From Saprospirales bacterium (lineage in GTDB: Bacteria > Bacteroidota > Bacteroidia > Chitinophagales > Saprospiraceae), in contig JADJTT010000012.1 in assembly GCA_016711045.1 (NCBI GenBank), positions 261,198 to 325,197 of the forward strand: DNA of 64,000 bases. Reading direction: 5' to 3'. Below, piece after piece: positions 1-10,201 of the stretch. The position numbers and the translations under genes are program-made. A model generated the notes under the pieces. The model searched no databases. It was not told the origin of the DNA and saw only the letters and a program-made list of their open reading frames with translations. Every line of letters begins with the position of its first letter. The first letter of the stretch is position 1.

Positions 1-2518
1 CTACCAATACTTTTCGAATTCCCTTCCCATCTCCGCTATCGAGCTGCACAAAGTAGATGCCTTTGGGCAATTGCTGCAGATCGAGCACCGCTGTATTCGT
101 TAGTCCATCTGCTTGTTGCACCAAAATTGCCCGGCCGAGGGTATTGAGGACGCGGATCGTCACCTGCTCGGTCGTTTCTCCCCATTTCAAGTTGAAGAGG
201 CCGGAGGATGGATTCGGGTATACCTGGAAAGCCAGCTCCTGCTGCACGGGTTCAAATGCCCCGGTAATGGCGTCTTCTAAAGGCGAATCACCAAGACTGA
301 TCAGGTAAGAGGACACGATCAGGTGAGGATTGAACCCGTCGTCGCAATTGGGACATTGAATACCAGAATAACAATCGGGATTATTCGGGTGACAGACATC
401 GACGTAATTTTCATTGAAAATATACTTGTATTCGATGCTCCCTGACCCCACATAGGGTGTCATGTCGAAATCAAACCACGGGGCGATAGATCCCGGGCAC
501 CACCCTGCCCGGTCGTAAAACCAGGTGCCGTTTTGGGGGTTGCAGCCGTCCGGGTTGGGGTTACAATCCTGCCAGTTGTCCTGTGCAAAGGTCTGTGTGC
601 CGTTAATGTGGATGTGGTGAATGTCGTGGTGAAATTCGGCAGCATTACCAGTGTTGTTGTCGCCCCAGCCATGACCGGAGGAGACCAGCTTGATCTTGGC
701 CGCCTGCGTATTGGCAGGAAAGTCTGCTTCAAAGACCTCGCAGGGCTGCAAATTGGCCGGATCGCCAAACTGGTAGGTTTTGTACCACAATTTGGTGATC
801 GAGCTATAGGCGTTATCCGGTGTACCTGCTTTATAGGAAAGGTTCAGGGTGTATTCAAAGCCATTGCCCTGCGTGCCGAGGTAAAAACGAACGGCTACCT
901 TGCCCTGAAGGATGGACATAAAGTCAGTCAGGTCAACGGAGTGACTGCAGGCGGTTCCGTAAGGGGTGATGTAGCGGATGACCTCATACCATTCGCCGTT
1001 ATGGCCTTTTACTTCCACACCCGACACCCGGTCCCAGGGGTCGCATCCACCCGGTGGACAAGAGATATCCAACGTCGCGATGATCTGATCGAAAGCGCCG
1101 GCATAACTGGGCAGTTCTGCTTCGACGATTTGCGAACCGATATCCGAATTCAACCAAACTTGCTGGCCTGCATTGGCAACCATATTAGATGCCTGGTCGA
1201 CCACGGTAAAGTTCACGGTTTCGGTACTGGAGGCGCCGTAGTTGTTGGTGGCGATAATATTCAGGGTATAGGCGCCATAAGCAGGCGGTGTCCACCAACC
1301 GGTATAATGGTCATTGCCCCAGTCTTTGGCATCGATTGAAGTACCGTCTATTTCAAATTTCACATTGGTCACCGAAAAAAGATCGGGGTAGCCAATGCTG
1401 GAAATAGCCGCCAGTTGTATAGGCCCCAGGGTAGGCACAAACACGTCGCCGGAAAGGGGACTGCGCGCATCTGTCACCGGCACATACGTGTCGGGATCCA
1501 GCACCTGAAACGAGTTAAAAAGATCGGCGGCGGGGTCGTAGCTCCCATCTCCCGGCTGGCTGGCCTTAATGAGCACCTCACCTACTTCTCCGGTCAGGGT
1601 GACGATATCTCCCACTACAACCGCCGGACCTGAAACCACTTCAAATATGACCGGCAATCCGGAACTGGTAGATGCATTCAAGGTAAAGGGTGGATCGGAG
1701 ATCAGCTTGTCCGGAATTTGCGGAAACGTAATCGCCTGGAAGCTGCTGTTCAGTTCCCCGCCAAAATTGGAGGTTTCTCCCGTCAAGGCGAAGTTAACCA
1801 GATTGCCATCGCGTACCCCAGGTTCGATCTCACAGATAAGGGAAGAAATAGACGTATTGTCTTCCCCCGGCACGCCCTGGTTAAACTTGTAGTACAACTG
1901 CAGATTGGCTTCGAAGCCCGTCAGTTCGTTTTGCATCATATCCTGGAGATCAGTAGGAGTCAGCGCTTTGTTCCATAGAGACACCTCGTCTACTCGCCCG
2001 CCGAATACAAAATTGAAGCCACCCTGGATACTTTTTCCGATGCCGAACGCGCGATTTGTAGAAGTGATGGTTCCGCTAGCCGCCGCACTTCCAATCGACA
2101 CCCCGTCGATAAAGAGTTCTATCTTGCTGCCGTTGTATACCCAGGCCACGTGCTGCCAGACCTGCGGCTGGATGGTGAAGGCCGGAGCTACAAATTCGTA
2201 AAGTGTGTTGCTTTGGTTTTTAAACCGGCACTCGATGGTGCCGTTGTTCAACTGGATAAGGTACATTTCTCCATTCCCGGTTCCGCCGCCGCGGAAGCCC
2301 ATCATACCCTGGCCGTAAGCCAGTTCATCCGTGTAAAACCACCCTGCCATCGAAATGGCATTGGAATTGGCGATGTATTGCGAGGCATTTGGCACCTCTA
2401 CAAAGTCATCGACCCTGTCAAAATGCAGGTATTGATTGGATTGGGAAAAGAGACTGCCCGTGCTCCACAAAACGACGAGCAATGTCATGAATTTTCTGGT
2501 TGAGTAGTGGTACTTCAT
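1..2518 (-). CDS. Secreted LamG / PNGase F-like protein with T9SS sorting domain (3' end cut by window edge)
   Basis: An uninterrupted minus-strand frame of about 839 codons runs from ATG at 2516-2518 off the left edge without a stop. It begins with a signal peptide (MKYHYSTRKF, then a hydrophobic stretch ending LFSQ). Residues ~25-210 look like a LamG/concanavalin-like jelly roll ('WQHVAWVYNG', 'ELFIDGVSIG'). About 250-410 is Ig-like. About 420-750 resembles the two N-glycanase domains of peptide-N-glycosidase F: 'ISCPPGGCDPWDR', 'GHGWGDNNTGNAAEF', 'HHIHINGTQ' and 'AGWCPGS'. PNGase F releases N-linked glycans from asparagine, and the Glu in 'NAAEF' is a plausible catalytic counterpart. The C-terminal ~75 residues are a typical T9SS type A sorting domain ('VYPNPSSGLFNLKW'), so the product is probably exported and surface-anchored or released. 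The plus-strand open frames across this gene are shadows. Family assignment is by motif; activity is not proven. Confidence 0.85.
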   Translation of the reverse strand, partial: MKYHYSTRKFMTLLVVLWSTGSLFSQSNQYLHFDRVDDFVEVPNASQYIANSNAISMAGWFYTDELAYGQGMMGFRGGGTGNGEMYLIQLNNGTIECRFKNQSNTLYEFVAPAFTIQPQVWQHVAWVYNGSKIELFIDGVSIGSAAASGTITSTNRAFGIGKSIQGGFNFVFGGRVDEVSLWNKALTPTDLQDMMQNELTGFEANLQLYYKFNQGVPGEDNTSISSLICEIEPGVRDGNLVNFALTGETSNFGGELNSSFQAITFPQIPDKLISDPPFTLNASTSSGLPVIFEVVSGPAVVVGDIVTLTGEVGEVLIKASQPGDGSYDPAADLFNSFQVLDPDTYVPVTDARSPLSGDVFVPTLGPIQLAAISSIGYPDLFSVTNVKFEIDGTSIDAKDWGNDHYTGWWTPPAYGAYTLNIIATNNYGASSTETVNFTVVDQASNMVANAGQQVWLNSDIGSQIVEAELPSYAGAFDQIIATLDISCPPGGCDPWDRVSGVEVKGHNGEWYEVIRYITPYGTACSHSVDLTDFMSILQGKVAVRFYLGTQGNGFEYTLNLSYKAGTPDNAYSSITKLWYKTYQFGDPANLQPCEVFEADFPANTQAAKIKLVSSGHGWGDNNTGNAAEFHHDIHHIHINGTQTFAQDNWQDCNPNPDGCNPQNGTWFYDRAGWCPGSIAPWFDFDMTPYVGSGSIEYKYIFNENYVDVCHPNNPDCYSGIQCPNCDDGFNPHLIVSSYLISLGDSPLEDAITGAFEPVQQELAFQVYPNPSSGLFNLKWGETTEQVTIRVLNTLGRAILVQQADGLTNTAVLDLQQLPKGIYFVQLDSGDGKGIRKVLV

Positions 2519-2614
2519 GAACCGTATTTTTGATTAGAAAATGGAAGGAATTGAAAGTAGTACAAATCTCCAATATTCCATTTCATTGCCTCAAAAAAAT
2601 AAAATTGGGACAGG

Positions 2615-5600
2615 CTACTTTTTATTAAATATCAACCGCAACAGGGATGGCAGCACGATGAGCAACAAGGGCAATGCCAGCACCAACCCACCAATTACCG
2701 CAATAGCCAGAGGCTGGTGCATTTGTGCCCCGGTGCCGATGCCGAGTGCCAACGGGAGCAGGGCAATGATAGCGCCCGTGGCCGTCATCAGCTTGGGCCG
2801 AAGACGGGCAGCGATGGCATAATTCAGTGCCTCGTCGACCGAGCGATTATCGAACACCATCTGGAATTGTTGGAAGGTAAAAATGGAGTTTTCGGCGATG
2901 ATACCCACGATCATAATGATGCCTGTATAGCTGCCCACATTCAGTGGTGTACCGGTGAGATAAAGCGCCAGGTAGCTGCCCGCCACGCCCAGCACAGACA
3001 CAAAAATGATAGCCAAGGCTACCCGTAAATGCCGGAACAGTACCAATAGCACCGTAAATACCAGCATCGTGGCCAGGATCAGAATAGTGAGCAGCTCCCG
3101 AAAACTCTGTTGCTGCTCGGCGAAGGAGCCTCCGTATTCGATCCGGTAGCCCTGAGGCAAGGCAATTTCGCTTTTAACTTTCTGCTGAACCTCTTTCATC
3201 ACACTGCCCAAATCGCGGTTGTGAAGGCGGGCAGTTACCGCAGTGAGCAATTGCAGATCTTCTCGTTCGGTTTCGGCAACACCTTTTTCTACCCGCGCCT
3301 TCGTGAGCAAATGGAGAGGCAACAAGCTGCCGTCGGGCAAAAAAAGTCGGCTTTTTTCGAGCTTGTCCAATGAATTTTCCAGATAGCCCGGGTACAGCAT
3401 ACGCACGTCGACCATTTGTTCCTGTTCTTTCAGTTGGCCGATTACCACACCTTGCGTTCGGGTAGCCAGCTGAAACTGCAGATCTGCAGGCGTGAGACCA
3501 AAACGATACAAGCTTGCCTCATCAGGGATAAAACTGATATTAGGGCCGGCGATCACAATACCGTCAAACACATCGGCGGTACCGGGGGTTTTTTCCACGA
3601 TTTTAGCCACCTCCCGGGCAAGGGAACGGACTTTTTCCGGATCATTCCCAAAAACCTTCACTTCAATAGGCTGCACCGAGCTCATCAGGTCGCCGAGCAT
3701 GTCGCCGATCACCTGCCCGAAGTCGACGATCAGTACGGGCAGGGTGCTTTCAATTTGCTGCCGGATATCGTCAATCACCTCCTCGGTCGTGCGACTGCGC
3801 TTCTTTTTAAGGCTGATCAGGTAGTCGCCCCTGCTTGGCTCTGTGATAAAAAAGCCCATCTGCGTCCCCGTGCGGCGGTTGTACGATTCGACTTCAGGGA
3901 TAGCCGCGACAATGGCATCCACTTCTTCCAACATCCGGTTGGTCTCCTCAATGGATGTGCCTGGCGGGGAGTCATAGTCGAGCACGATTGTGCCTTCATC
4001 CATTTCCGGAAGAAAGCCCGTTTGGAGCCTTGGAAATACCCAAAAAATAGCCGCCACCAAACCCGCGGCGAACAGGAAACTGATCCAGGGTTTTTTAATA
4101 AAAAATCGAACCCATCGCCGCTCGCGGACCTGGTGTGCTTCTTTTGTTTTTTTACTTTTTCGAAAAGAAAGCAACTGGTAAATGACGGGTAACCCGATCG
4201 CAGCTGACAGGAAGGAACAGCCCAAAGCCAGGATCATCGTATAGGCCAGTACTTTAAAATAAGCCCCTGCCACGCCGCTCATCAAGGAGAAGGGGATGAA
4301 AATAACCATGGTGCTCAGGGAGGAGCCCACCAACACAGGTAGCAAGAGTTTCATCGCTTTTTGTACGGCCTCCGGCGCTTTCACTTCAGGATGCTCCTCC
4401 CGGATCCGGTGAATTTGCTCCACCACCACGATGGCGTCGTCTATCATCAATCCGATTGCGGCCGCAATGGCGCCCAGCGTCATAATATTCAGGGTGTAGC
4501 CGAATGCATAGAGCGCAATCAGCGTCAGTCCCAGGGTGAGTGGGATGACGAGCAGGGTCGTCAGACTCGCTTTGAGCGACCGCAGGAAAAGGATGGTAAT
4601 AAAAATCGCCAGGCCCAATCCCAATAGCAGCGCGTCTTGCACACTTTGAATACTGTCGTCTACAAAGTCCGACTGGCGGTAAATGGGCTTCATTTCTACG
4701 CCTTTGGGGAGCAGGCCTTGCAACTCGGGGAGCTTTTCATCGATATGGCGGGCGAGGGCCGTCAGGTCGCCTTCGGGCTGTTTCAAAATATTCACTAACA
4801 CGCCCTCCTTCCCGTTCGCATTGATCTTTATGTATTCTACTTTCTCATCGATGCGCAGGTTGGCAACATCCTTAAGCAGGACTACCCGCACGCCATCGTT
4901 GCGAAGCACAATGCGTTGGAGATCGTCCAGTTCGTCCAATCCTGCATCGGTGAGCGTGAGGTAGAGCCGACGATAATCCGGCAAGTACCCATTTGAGTTG
5001 ATAAACCCGGTTTGTCCGACAGCGGTGGCAATATCCTGCGGGGTAATACCGAGGGCCGTCATTTTCTCTTCCAATAATTCGACGTGATACTCTTTTTCTT
5101 TGCCGCCCTGCACCTGCACCCCACCCACGCCATCGATTTGGGCGAAAAAAGGTTTGACGGTAAATAGGGCCAATTTTTTTAACTCGATCAGGCTCTTGTC
5201 GGGCGCTTCAAGTGAGTAGCCGAACACGGGCAGAATGGCAGGATTCATCCGTGCTACCGTGATTTGAACCGAGGGAGGCAAGGTATTTCGTATTTCAGCA
5301 ATCTTGCTTTCGATCAGTTGCTGGCTTCGGAAGATATCCGCCTTCCAGTCGAGCAGGATATTCAGTTCACTGCTCCCTCGACTGGTGGTGCTTCGAATCG
5401 TCTTCGTGCCCGGCACCTCGCGGATGGCTTCTTCCAGTGGCCGGGTGACGGTGATCATCATCATATCCACCGGTTGTTCGCCGTTGTCTGCAATGATCTT
5501 TATTTTGGGGAAAGTGATCTCCGGGAAGAGGGACACCTGCATCCGTTGAAAAACGTAACCCGCCCCCAGCAGCACGACCAGTATGAAAAAGAGAATAGGT

Positions 5601-5629
5601 GCCTTATAGTCTTCAAAAAAAGAACGCAT
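2615..5629 (-). CDS. RND-superfamily efflux permease (AcrB/CzcA-like)
   Basis: 1004 residues, the usual length for an inner-membrane RND pump. TM1 is at the N-terminus, followed by a large periplasmic loop (~35-330). The TM2-TM6 block (~335-480) contains 'GLMIDDAIVVVEQIHR', the conserved TM4 Asp pair used for proton coupling. A second periplasmic loop and the TM8-TM12 block close the protein. RND pumps export small molecules or metals with a periplasmic adaptor and a TolC channel. Both partners are encoded upstream in the same direction (9264-11455), separated by MprF, MgtC and DUF1003 genes. DUF1003 ends 3 bp before this start, so co-transcription is likely. Substrate cannot be told from sequence; the acidic pair suits drug/lipid-type as well as metal-type pumps. 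Confidence 0.93.
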   Translation of the reverse strand: MRSFFEDYKAPILFFILVVLLGAGYVFQRMQVSLFPEITFPKIKIIADNGEQPVDMMMITVTRPLEEAIREVPGTKTIRSTTSRGSSELNILLDWKADIFRSQQLIESKIAEIRNTLPPSVQITVARMNPAILPVFGYSLEAPDKSLIELKKLALFTVKPFFAQIDGVGGVQVQGGKEKEYHVELLEEKMTALGITPQDIATAVGQTGFINSNGYLPDYRRLYLTLTDAGLDELDDLQRIVLRNDGVRVVLLKDVANLRIDEKVEYIKINANGKEGVLVNILKQPEGDLTALARHIDEKLPELQGLLPKGVEMKPIYRQSDFVDDSIQSVQDALLLGLGLAIFITILFLRSLKASLTTLLVIPLTLGLTLIALYAFGYTLNIMTLGAIAAAIGLMIDDAIVVVEQIHRIREEHPEVKAPEAVQKAMKLLLPVLVGSSLSTMVIFIPFSLMSGVAGAYFKVLAYTMILALGCSFLSAAIGLPVIYQLLSFRKSKKTKEAHQVRERRWVRFFIKKPWISFLFAAGLVAAIFWVFPRLQTGFLPEMDEGTIVLDYDSPPGTSIEETNRMLEEVDAIVAAIPEVESYNRRTGTQMGFFITEPSRGDYLISLKKKRSRTTEEVIDDIRQQIESTLPVLIVDFGQVIGDMLGDLMSSVQPIEVKVFGNDPEKVRSLAREVAKIVEKTPGTADVFDGIVIAGPNISFIPDEASLYRFGLTPADLQFQLATRTQGVVIGQLKEQEQMVDVRMLYPGYLENSLDKLEKSRLFLPDGSLLPLHLLTKARVEKGVAETEREDLQLLTAVTARLHNRDLGSVMKEVQQKVKSEIALPQGYRIEYGGSFAEQQQSFRELLTILILATMLVFTVLLVLFRHLRVALAIIFVSVLGVAGSYLALYLTGTPLNVGSYTGIIMIVGIIAENSIFTFQQFQMVFDNRSVDEALNYAIAARLRPKLMTATGAIIALLPLALGIGTGAQMHQPLAIAVIGGLVLALPLLLIVLPSLLRLIFNKK

Positions 5630-5632
5630 GCC

Positions 5633-6181
5633 TTATTTTTTTCGCCCGGCCATTTCCTCCAAAAGCTCTGTCTGGTATTGTTGGATCTCCATCAGGGATT
5701 TAAATTGCTCTTCCATCAACAGATTGATTTTCTGGTGCAGGTTGCGCACTTCGATCTCCGCCTTCAGGTTTACAAGGTAATCGTTTTCTGCCTCCTTGCG
5801 GTCCTTCTCTTCCTTCCTGTTCTGCGACATCATAATGACGGGCGCCTGAATGGCTGCCAGGCAAGATAACACCAGATTGAGCAGAATGAACGGATAGGGA
5901 TCGAACGCCTTTGTCATCATGAGCACATTCATCGCAATCCAACAAGTGAGTACGACGGCGAATATTGTAATGAAGGTCCAGCTACCGCCAAAGGTTGCTA
6001 CCTTATCGGCCATTTTTTGCCCTCTGCTCAGCAGCTCTTTAGGCGGATGCAGCAGGTTTTCTGTGATGAGTTCCTGCTCCTGCATCGCATCAGCGACGAT
6101 CTGGTGGAGCTTGTGCAGGTGTTTGTCCTCAGTGGAGAGGATCTTTTCGAGGTATTGCTTTTGGAAGTGCGTGGTTTTCAT
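5633..6181 (-). CDS. DUF1003 membrane protein
   Basis: 182 residues. The central part has two membrane segments (~68-90 and ~97-115) with the family signature 'FDPYPFILLNLVLSCLAAIQ' followed by 'APVIMMSQNR' and a charged 'KEEKDRKEAEND' stretch. A predicted coiled coil with Leu and Glu repeats fills the C-terminus. DUF1003 proteins are widespread small membrane proteins of unknown function. The gene sits between mgtC-like and RND genes, 3 bp from the latter and 12 bp from the former, so it is probably part of one transcription unit. Confidence 0.9.
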   Translation of the reverse strand: MKTTHFQKQYLEKILSTEDKHLHKLHQIVADAMQEQELITENLLHPPKELLSRGQKMADKVATFGGSWTFITIFAVVLTCWIAMNVLMMTKAFDPYPFILLNLVLSCLAAIQAPVIMMSQNRKEEKDRKEAENDYLVNLKAEIEVRNLHQKINLLMEEQFKSLMEIQQYQTELLEEMAGRKK

Positions 6182-6193
6182 GTTGAATTGTTG

Positions 6194-6637
6194 TTAAATA
6201 TCCCGTTTCTCACGATTTCGTTTTTCCAATAGTTCATCGAGCGGCCGCAGCCCTGCATTGATGACCAATACTGCGCCTGTAGCGATCAATGCTTCTTCCA
6301 AAAATCCCGCTGCGGCCAGGCAACCCACGGCAGAACTACACCAAATAGTGGCGGCAGTGGTCAACCCATGCACGCTAATACCTTGATGCAAAATCACTCC
6401 TGCGCCGAGAAAGCCAATGCCGGTAACAACCTGTCCGACAATACGGGTGGCATCGCCCTTACCACCCTCCGTCATTTCCAGGGAAAGTAACACAAAAATG
6501 GCCGCACCCACTGCCACGAGCGTATTGGTGCGCAGCCCGGCGCTTTTGTGCGCCCACTGCCGTTCAAGCCCTATGAGGAAACCGGCAATCAAGGCCACAA
6601 AGAGTCGGAGAAGAAACTCACTGATTGGCATATTCAC
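6194..6637 (-). CDS. MgtC/SapB family membrane protein
   Basis: 147 residues with about four to five hydrophobic segments. The MgtC signature is present: 'GLERQWAHKSAGLRTNTLVA' near residues 23-42 and 'GFLGAGVILHQG' near 93-104. This is the short form lacking the ACT-like C-terminal domain of Salmonella MgtC. Family members affect Mg2+ limitation survival and F-type ATPase or phosphate physiology; here the role is inferred only from the family. The start overlaps the mprF-like stop by 4 bp (ATGA-type), indicating translational coupling. Confidence 0.9.
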   Translation of the reverse strand: MNMPISEFLLRLFVALIAGFLIGLERQWAHKSAGLRTNTLVAVGAAIFVLLSLEMTEGGKGDATRIVGQVVTGIGFLGAGVILHQGISVHGLTTAATIWCSSAVGCLAAAGFLEEALIATGAVLVINAGLRPLDELLEKRNREKRDI

Positions 6638-9222
6638 GATATTGATTCCATGACGCGTTCTAACGCCCCTGGCAGATATACTAAATCAAACGGCGCACCG
6701 TACACCAGGTACATCATCTGCCATTCGGGTTCGAATTTTTCTTTGAAAAACCTTAGGCTCTTGTAGTGCGAAAACTGGCGCATGCGCTCATAGGCTAGCT
6801 TGATGATGCGCTCCTGTACATTTCCCGGATCATCGATACCGCTCATGGGCACCATGCCGATGTTGCAGTGGTGAAATCCCTGCTCTTTCAACCGGAGAAA
6901 CATATGCACGAACAAGAAATCCATCACCCCGTTGGGGGCATCCTCCGTTTTGCGCATGAGGTCGAAATTGGCCTCTCCGGGTACGTAGTTCGGGATGATA
7001 TTGACAAACCCAGCGATCTTTCCTTCCTGGTTTTCGATGGTAAAAATGGGGTGAGGCTTTAGCTCTTTTTCGTCGAAAAGACCTTGTGAAAAAACCAGCT
7101 CGTCGCGCCCTGTATCTTTTAGCCACTCCTCACTGACGGCCTTGAGTTGCTGCAAAAATCCATCCCGCTGAGGTGGATCGTAGGTGTGGAAGGTGAACCC
7201 TTCTTTTTCCATTCGGTTCAGCACATTGCGAAGGGCTTTTTTATCGCTCCCCTGCAGGGTGAACGTGTCGAGGTTCACGGTACCGTCCTCCCCAATGGGT
7301 AGCAGTTTCTTTCCCATTTCTTCAAAAACCGATTTGCTCTTTTCCGGAATTCGATACCAGGCAGTGCGCAAGCCGTTTTGGTTGCACCACCGCTCGAAAG
7401 CAGGGATTAGTTGGATCATGGCTGCTTCATCCCGGCATACGGGCATTTCCAGCACGATCGCATAACTTCGACTCGTTTTGAATGCGACAAAACCCTCCCC
7501 ATCCGCACTAAACCAAAAGGTTTTGTCAGAGTAAGTCTTGAAATAGTCGAGTGGTGAATGTCCATATTTTTCCACCAACGCCTGCGCCCGAAAGCGATCG
7601 TCTTCTTCGGAAGAAGGACGGCGGACAAGTGGGCGCAACAACAGAAAACCGAGATAGACCAGTGTCGCTCCACCGAGAAAGTTCATACCATAAAGGAACT
7701 CTTTCCCAAATGTAGTAATGGGCTTTAGATCGATATTTAACAGAAAAAAAGTAGTGAATGCTTCTTGAAAAGACTGCCAAAGGGAGAAGTCGGTGTTAAA
7801 ATGCTTTTCGTCCATAAACAAAAAGCCGAGTGTACCGAACAGCAACACACCACCCACGGCAACGAATCCGGGGAAGATGCTCCACTTCGCCAGACGCAGG
7901 TCGTTTTTGATAAAATACTGCTTTCGTTCATACAGCAGACTGGCCAGTACCACAAGCGCGAGAATGGCCTCTTCGTAGTCGATCCCTTTGGTCAGATGAG
8001 TGAACAAGGAGAGTGCACTCAACGCCACGGCCATTAACCAGGCATTGCGAAGTCCTCGCAGCAGGTAGGCTCCCACACCCAGCATCAATATACCGGAGAA
8101 CAACACGAAGTATGTAGATACATGCACCGCAGCCATTGGCAAATATTCCGACAGCAACCGCAATCGTTCCGGCACTGCAGGCGTAAGGGCGCTCAGGATA
8201 TTGACCACGCCCAGCCCGAAAAGCAGCACGGCCGGCAACACACGCACCAACAACCTTCCCCGTTGTACTACAAATACACCTACGCCCATCACCAGCAACG
8301 ACCAAAATTCGAAAAACCGGAAAAGCATAGCCACCGAGACCGCTTGTATGGTCGAAAATCCAAATTGCGTGAGTGCATACGTAAGCGCCACTTCGACGGC
8401 GCCGAGCCCCCGCAAAAACGGCGAGCTCATCAGCAACAACAGCACGATGGCATAGCCGATAATGGCCGCCTGAAAGGTGGCCCCGCTTCCGAGTGCCTCC
8501 ATGGAAATGAAAAGGTGGGCAATACCGATCACTTCAATGACGAACGATAGACCGACGACTGTCCAAAAGGCACGGGAGTGAAACTGCCCACTCCCCAACT
8601 GGTCGATGACCTCTGCAAAGGGTGGGGCTTTTTTTTGAATAAAGCGATACACCCTACCTTTTTTCACCAGACTCCTCACCCCGACAATAAGTAACCCTAT
8701 CGCCCCAAGAGCAAAAAAAATGCTTATGGCAATTTCGCCGGATAATTGGCTTTTCAACAGCAGCCACAGGAGCGCAGGAAGCCCCACAATTAAGCTTGAA
8801 AGGATTGAGCAAACGCTAAAAATGGAAGAAGCAAGGTAGGTCTGTGTCTGGGAGACACCCTCCTTTTTTTTCAATTCTTCGTTGAAGAAAAACAAGTTCG
8901 TCAACAGCCCTGCCGGCAAAAATACGCTGATGAGGTTTCGTTTCAGGTACAATGCGGCGGCTGTACCCAGGCCAATACGCTCCCCAATGGCCCGAAAGCT
9001 GTACACATACATAAATCCTTGCACGACGACGAACAGCGCGAGCAACCCCACCCCCAGCAACACCCACTTTTCATCGGCCTGTCCAAGTGCCGCGATGACC
9101 TTATGCACCTCCGCTTCTTCGTGGCGAAGGAAATAAATGCCCAAGCCGACAAAGAGGAAACTGATGGTAATTTGAAGAAGGAGCTTTTGGTTGGTTCTTA
9201 AAAAAGATAGTGCTTTACGCAT
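6634..9222 (-). CDS. mprF: MprF-like bifunctional lysylphosphatidylglycerol synthase/flippase
   Basis: 862 residues. Residues ~1-320 form the multi-span flippase domain (UPF0104/LPG_synthase_TM). Further membrane helices run to ~525, and the soluble GNAT-like synthase domain (DUF2156/LPG_synthase_C) fills ~545-850 ('SFVAFKT'-type 'GFVAFKTSRSYAIVLEMPV', 'NIIPNY', 'NIGMVPMSGI'). MprF transfers an amino acid from aminoacyl-tRNA to phosphatidylglycerol and flips it outward, lowering negative surface charge and giving resistance to cationic peptides. It is embedded between an efflux adaptor gene and mgtC/RND genes, which points to an envelope-defence locus. The amino-acid specificity cannot be read from the sequence. 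Confidence 0.92.
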   Translation of the reverse strand: MRKALSFLRTNQKLLLQITISFLFVGLGIYFLRHEEAEVHKVIAALGQADEKWVLLGVGLLALFVVVQGFMYVYSFRAIGERIGLGTAAALYLKRNLISVFLPAGLLTNLFFFNEELKKKEGVSQTQTYLASSIFSVCSILSSLIVGLPALLWLLLKSQLSGEIAISIFFALGAIGLLIVGVRSLVKKGRVYRFIQKKAPPFAEVIDQLGSGQFHSRAFWTVVGLSFVIEVIGIAHLFISMEALGSGATFQAAIIGYAIVLLLLMSSPFLRGLGAVEVALTYALTQFGFSTIQAVSVAMLFRFFEFWSLLVMGVGVFVVQRGRLLVRVLPAVLLFGLGVVNILSALTPAVPERLRLLSEYLPMAAVHVSTYFVLFSGILMLGVGAYLLRGLRNAWLMAVALSALSLFTHLTKGIDYEEAILALVVLASLLYERKQYFIKNDLRLAKWSIFPGFVAVGGVLLFGTLGFLFMDEKHFNTDFSLWQSFQEAFTTFFLLNIDLKPITTFGKEFLYGMNFLGGATLVYLGFLLLRPLVRRPSSEEDDRFRAQALVEKYGHSPLDYFKTYSDKTFWFSADGEGFVAFKTSRSYAIVLEMPVCRDEAAMIQLIPAFERWCNQNGLRTAWYRIPEKSKSVFEEMGKKLLPIGEDGTVNLDTFTLQGSDKKALRNVLNRMEKEGFTFHTYDPPQRDGFLQQLKAVSEEWLKDTGRDELVFSQGLFDEKELKPHPIFTIENQEGKIAGFVNIIPNYVPGEANFDLMRKTEDAPNGVMDFLFVHMFLRLKEQGFHHCNIGMVPMSGIDDPGNVQERIIKLAYERMRQFSHYKSLRFFKEKFEPEWQMMYLVYGAPFDLVYLPGALERVMESIS

Positions 9223-9263
9223 ACCTATTTCTTTTAAAATTACAAAAAACCACCATCCCTTGC

Positions 9264-10199
9264 TTATCTGTCTACTACCTTCACCATAGCCGTATCTTCC
9301 AACCCGTAGTTTCCTACAGTCAAAATGCGATCGGTGGTGGAAAAATCAGGGCTGGTCACCTCTACCGCATCTCCCGTGGTTAGTCCCAGGGTAACAGGCA
9401 CCTTTACCGCCATACTATCGTTGAGGAGTTGCATCACCCAAAACTCGTCCATCGTTTCGTTTGTCAAAATGGCCGATTTGGGGAGCACCGTTGCTTGTTT
9501 GGATTGTTCGGTCTGCACAATGACGACGACGTTTAATCCCTCCGGCACCAAGGTTGGCTTAAGCGGTTTTACGAAAAAGGTCTGTGTCTGAGAAGTGGCA
9601 GAAGCACTTTGGAAGTTTTCGGCGACCCTGGCGGGCAACCGGGTTTTATCAGGTAGTTCGATGATACATGCTGTTCCCGTGTGCACAAAGTTGCTGAACT
9701 CATAGGGCACGCTGAGGCGAAAGCCGATCTTATCATTGCGGGCAATGGTGCAAAGCATGGAGCCCTCGCCGACGAAATCCCCTTGTCGTTGGTCGAGCGT
9801 GAGCAGCATTCCCCCGGAGGGGGCATAGACGCGCACGACGCCCATCTTGGCCAAGTCGGTGCTATTCAACTCCTCACTGGCATTGATAGCCCGGTGTTCT
9901 TTGGTCTCAATAGTGAACAAGGCCTGGTCTTTCTTAACCGCCTCGCCCACCTCTTGGGGAGCCTGTAGGATATATCCGGCAATGGGCGCAGAGAGCCTAT
10001 TGCTTTCGGGATAAAAGGCAGTGGCGGGAAAGCGTTCCTCCTGCTGAATATCGCGGATACGAACCCCCGCAGTATCCACCCGGGTTTTGGGAGTCGGGGG
10101 ATCCATGTTGGGATCTTCCGAAGCCGGTTGCCCACAGGCAGCAATGACGACACCAAGCAGGATTGACCACTGACGAACCTTTATTTTTAGCTTCTCCAT
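9264..10199 (-). CDS. Efflux RND periplasmic adaptor (HlyD/MFP family) lipoprotein
   Basis: About 311 residues from ATG at 10197-10199, chosen because 'MEKLKIKVRQWSILLGVVIA' then 'ACGQ' gives a compact lipoprotein signal with Cys in 'IAAC'. A start five codons earlier is possible. A biotinyl/lipoyl-like hairpin follows ('LSAPIAGYI', 'VYAPSGGMLLTL'), then a beta-barrel and membrane-proximal domain. The helical hairpin is very short, as in some Bacteroidota adaptors. The gene follows the tolC-like gene directly (TAA two bases before ATG). It should connect that outer-membrane channel to the RND pump at 2615-5629. Confidence 0.88.
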   Translation of the reverse strand: MEKLKIKVRQWSILLGVVIAACGQPASEDPNMDPPTPKTRVDTAGVRIRDIQQEERFPATAFYPESNRLSAPIAGYILQAPQEVGEAVKKDQALFTIETKEHRAINASEELNSTDLAKMGVVRVYAPSGGMLLTLDQRQGDFVGEGSMLCTIARNDKIGFRLSVPYEFSNFVHTGTACIIELPDKTRLPARVAENFQSASATSQTQTFFVKPLKPTLVPEGLNVVVIVQTEQSKQATVLPKSAILTNETMDEFWVMQLLNDSMAVKVPVTLGLTTGDAVEVTSPDFSTTDRILTVGNYGLEDTAMVKVVDR

Positions 10200-10201
10200 C
10201 T

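Noticed and set aside
57..2503. Series of plus-strand open frames, the largest 268 codons at 533-1339
   Set aside because: They are shadows of the continuous 839-codon minus-strand PNGase F-like gene, which has a signal peptide and recognisable domains; the plus-strand products have no family features.
3416..4192. Plus-strand frame of 258 codons
   Set aside because: Lies antisense within the RND permease; composition is that of a reversed coding strand.
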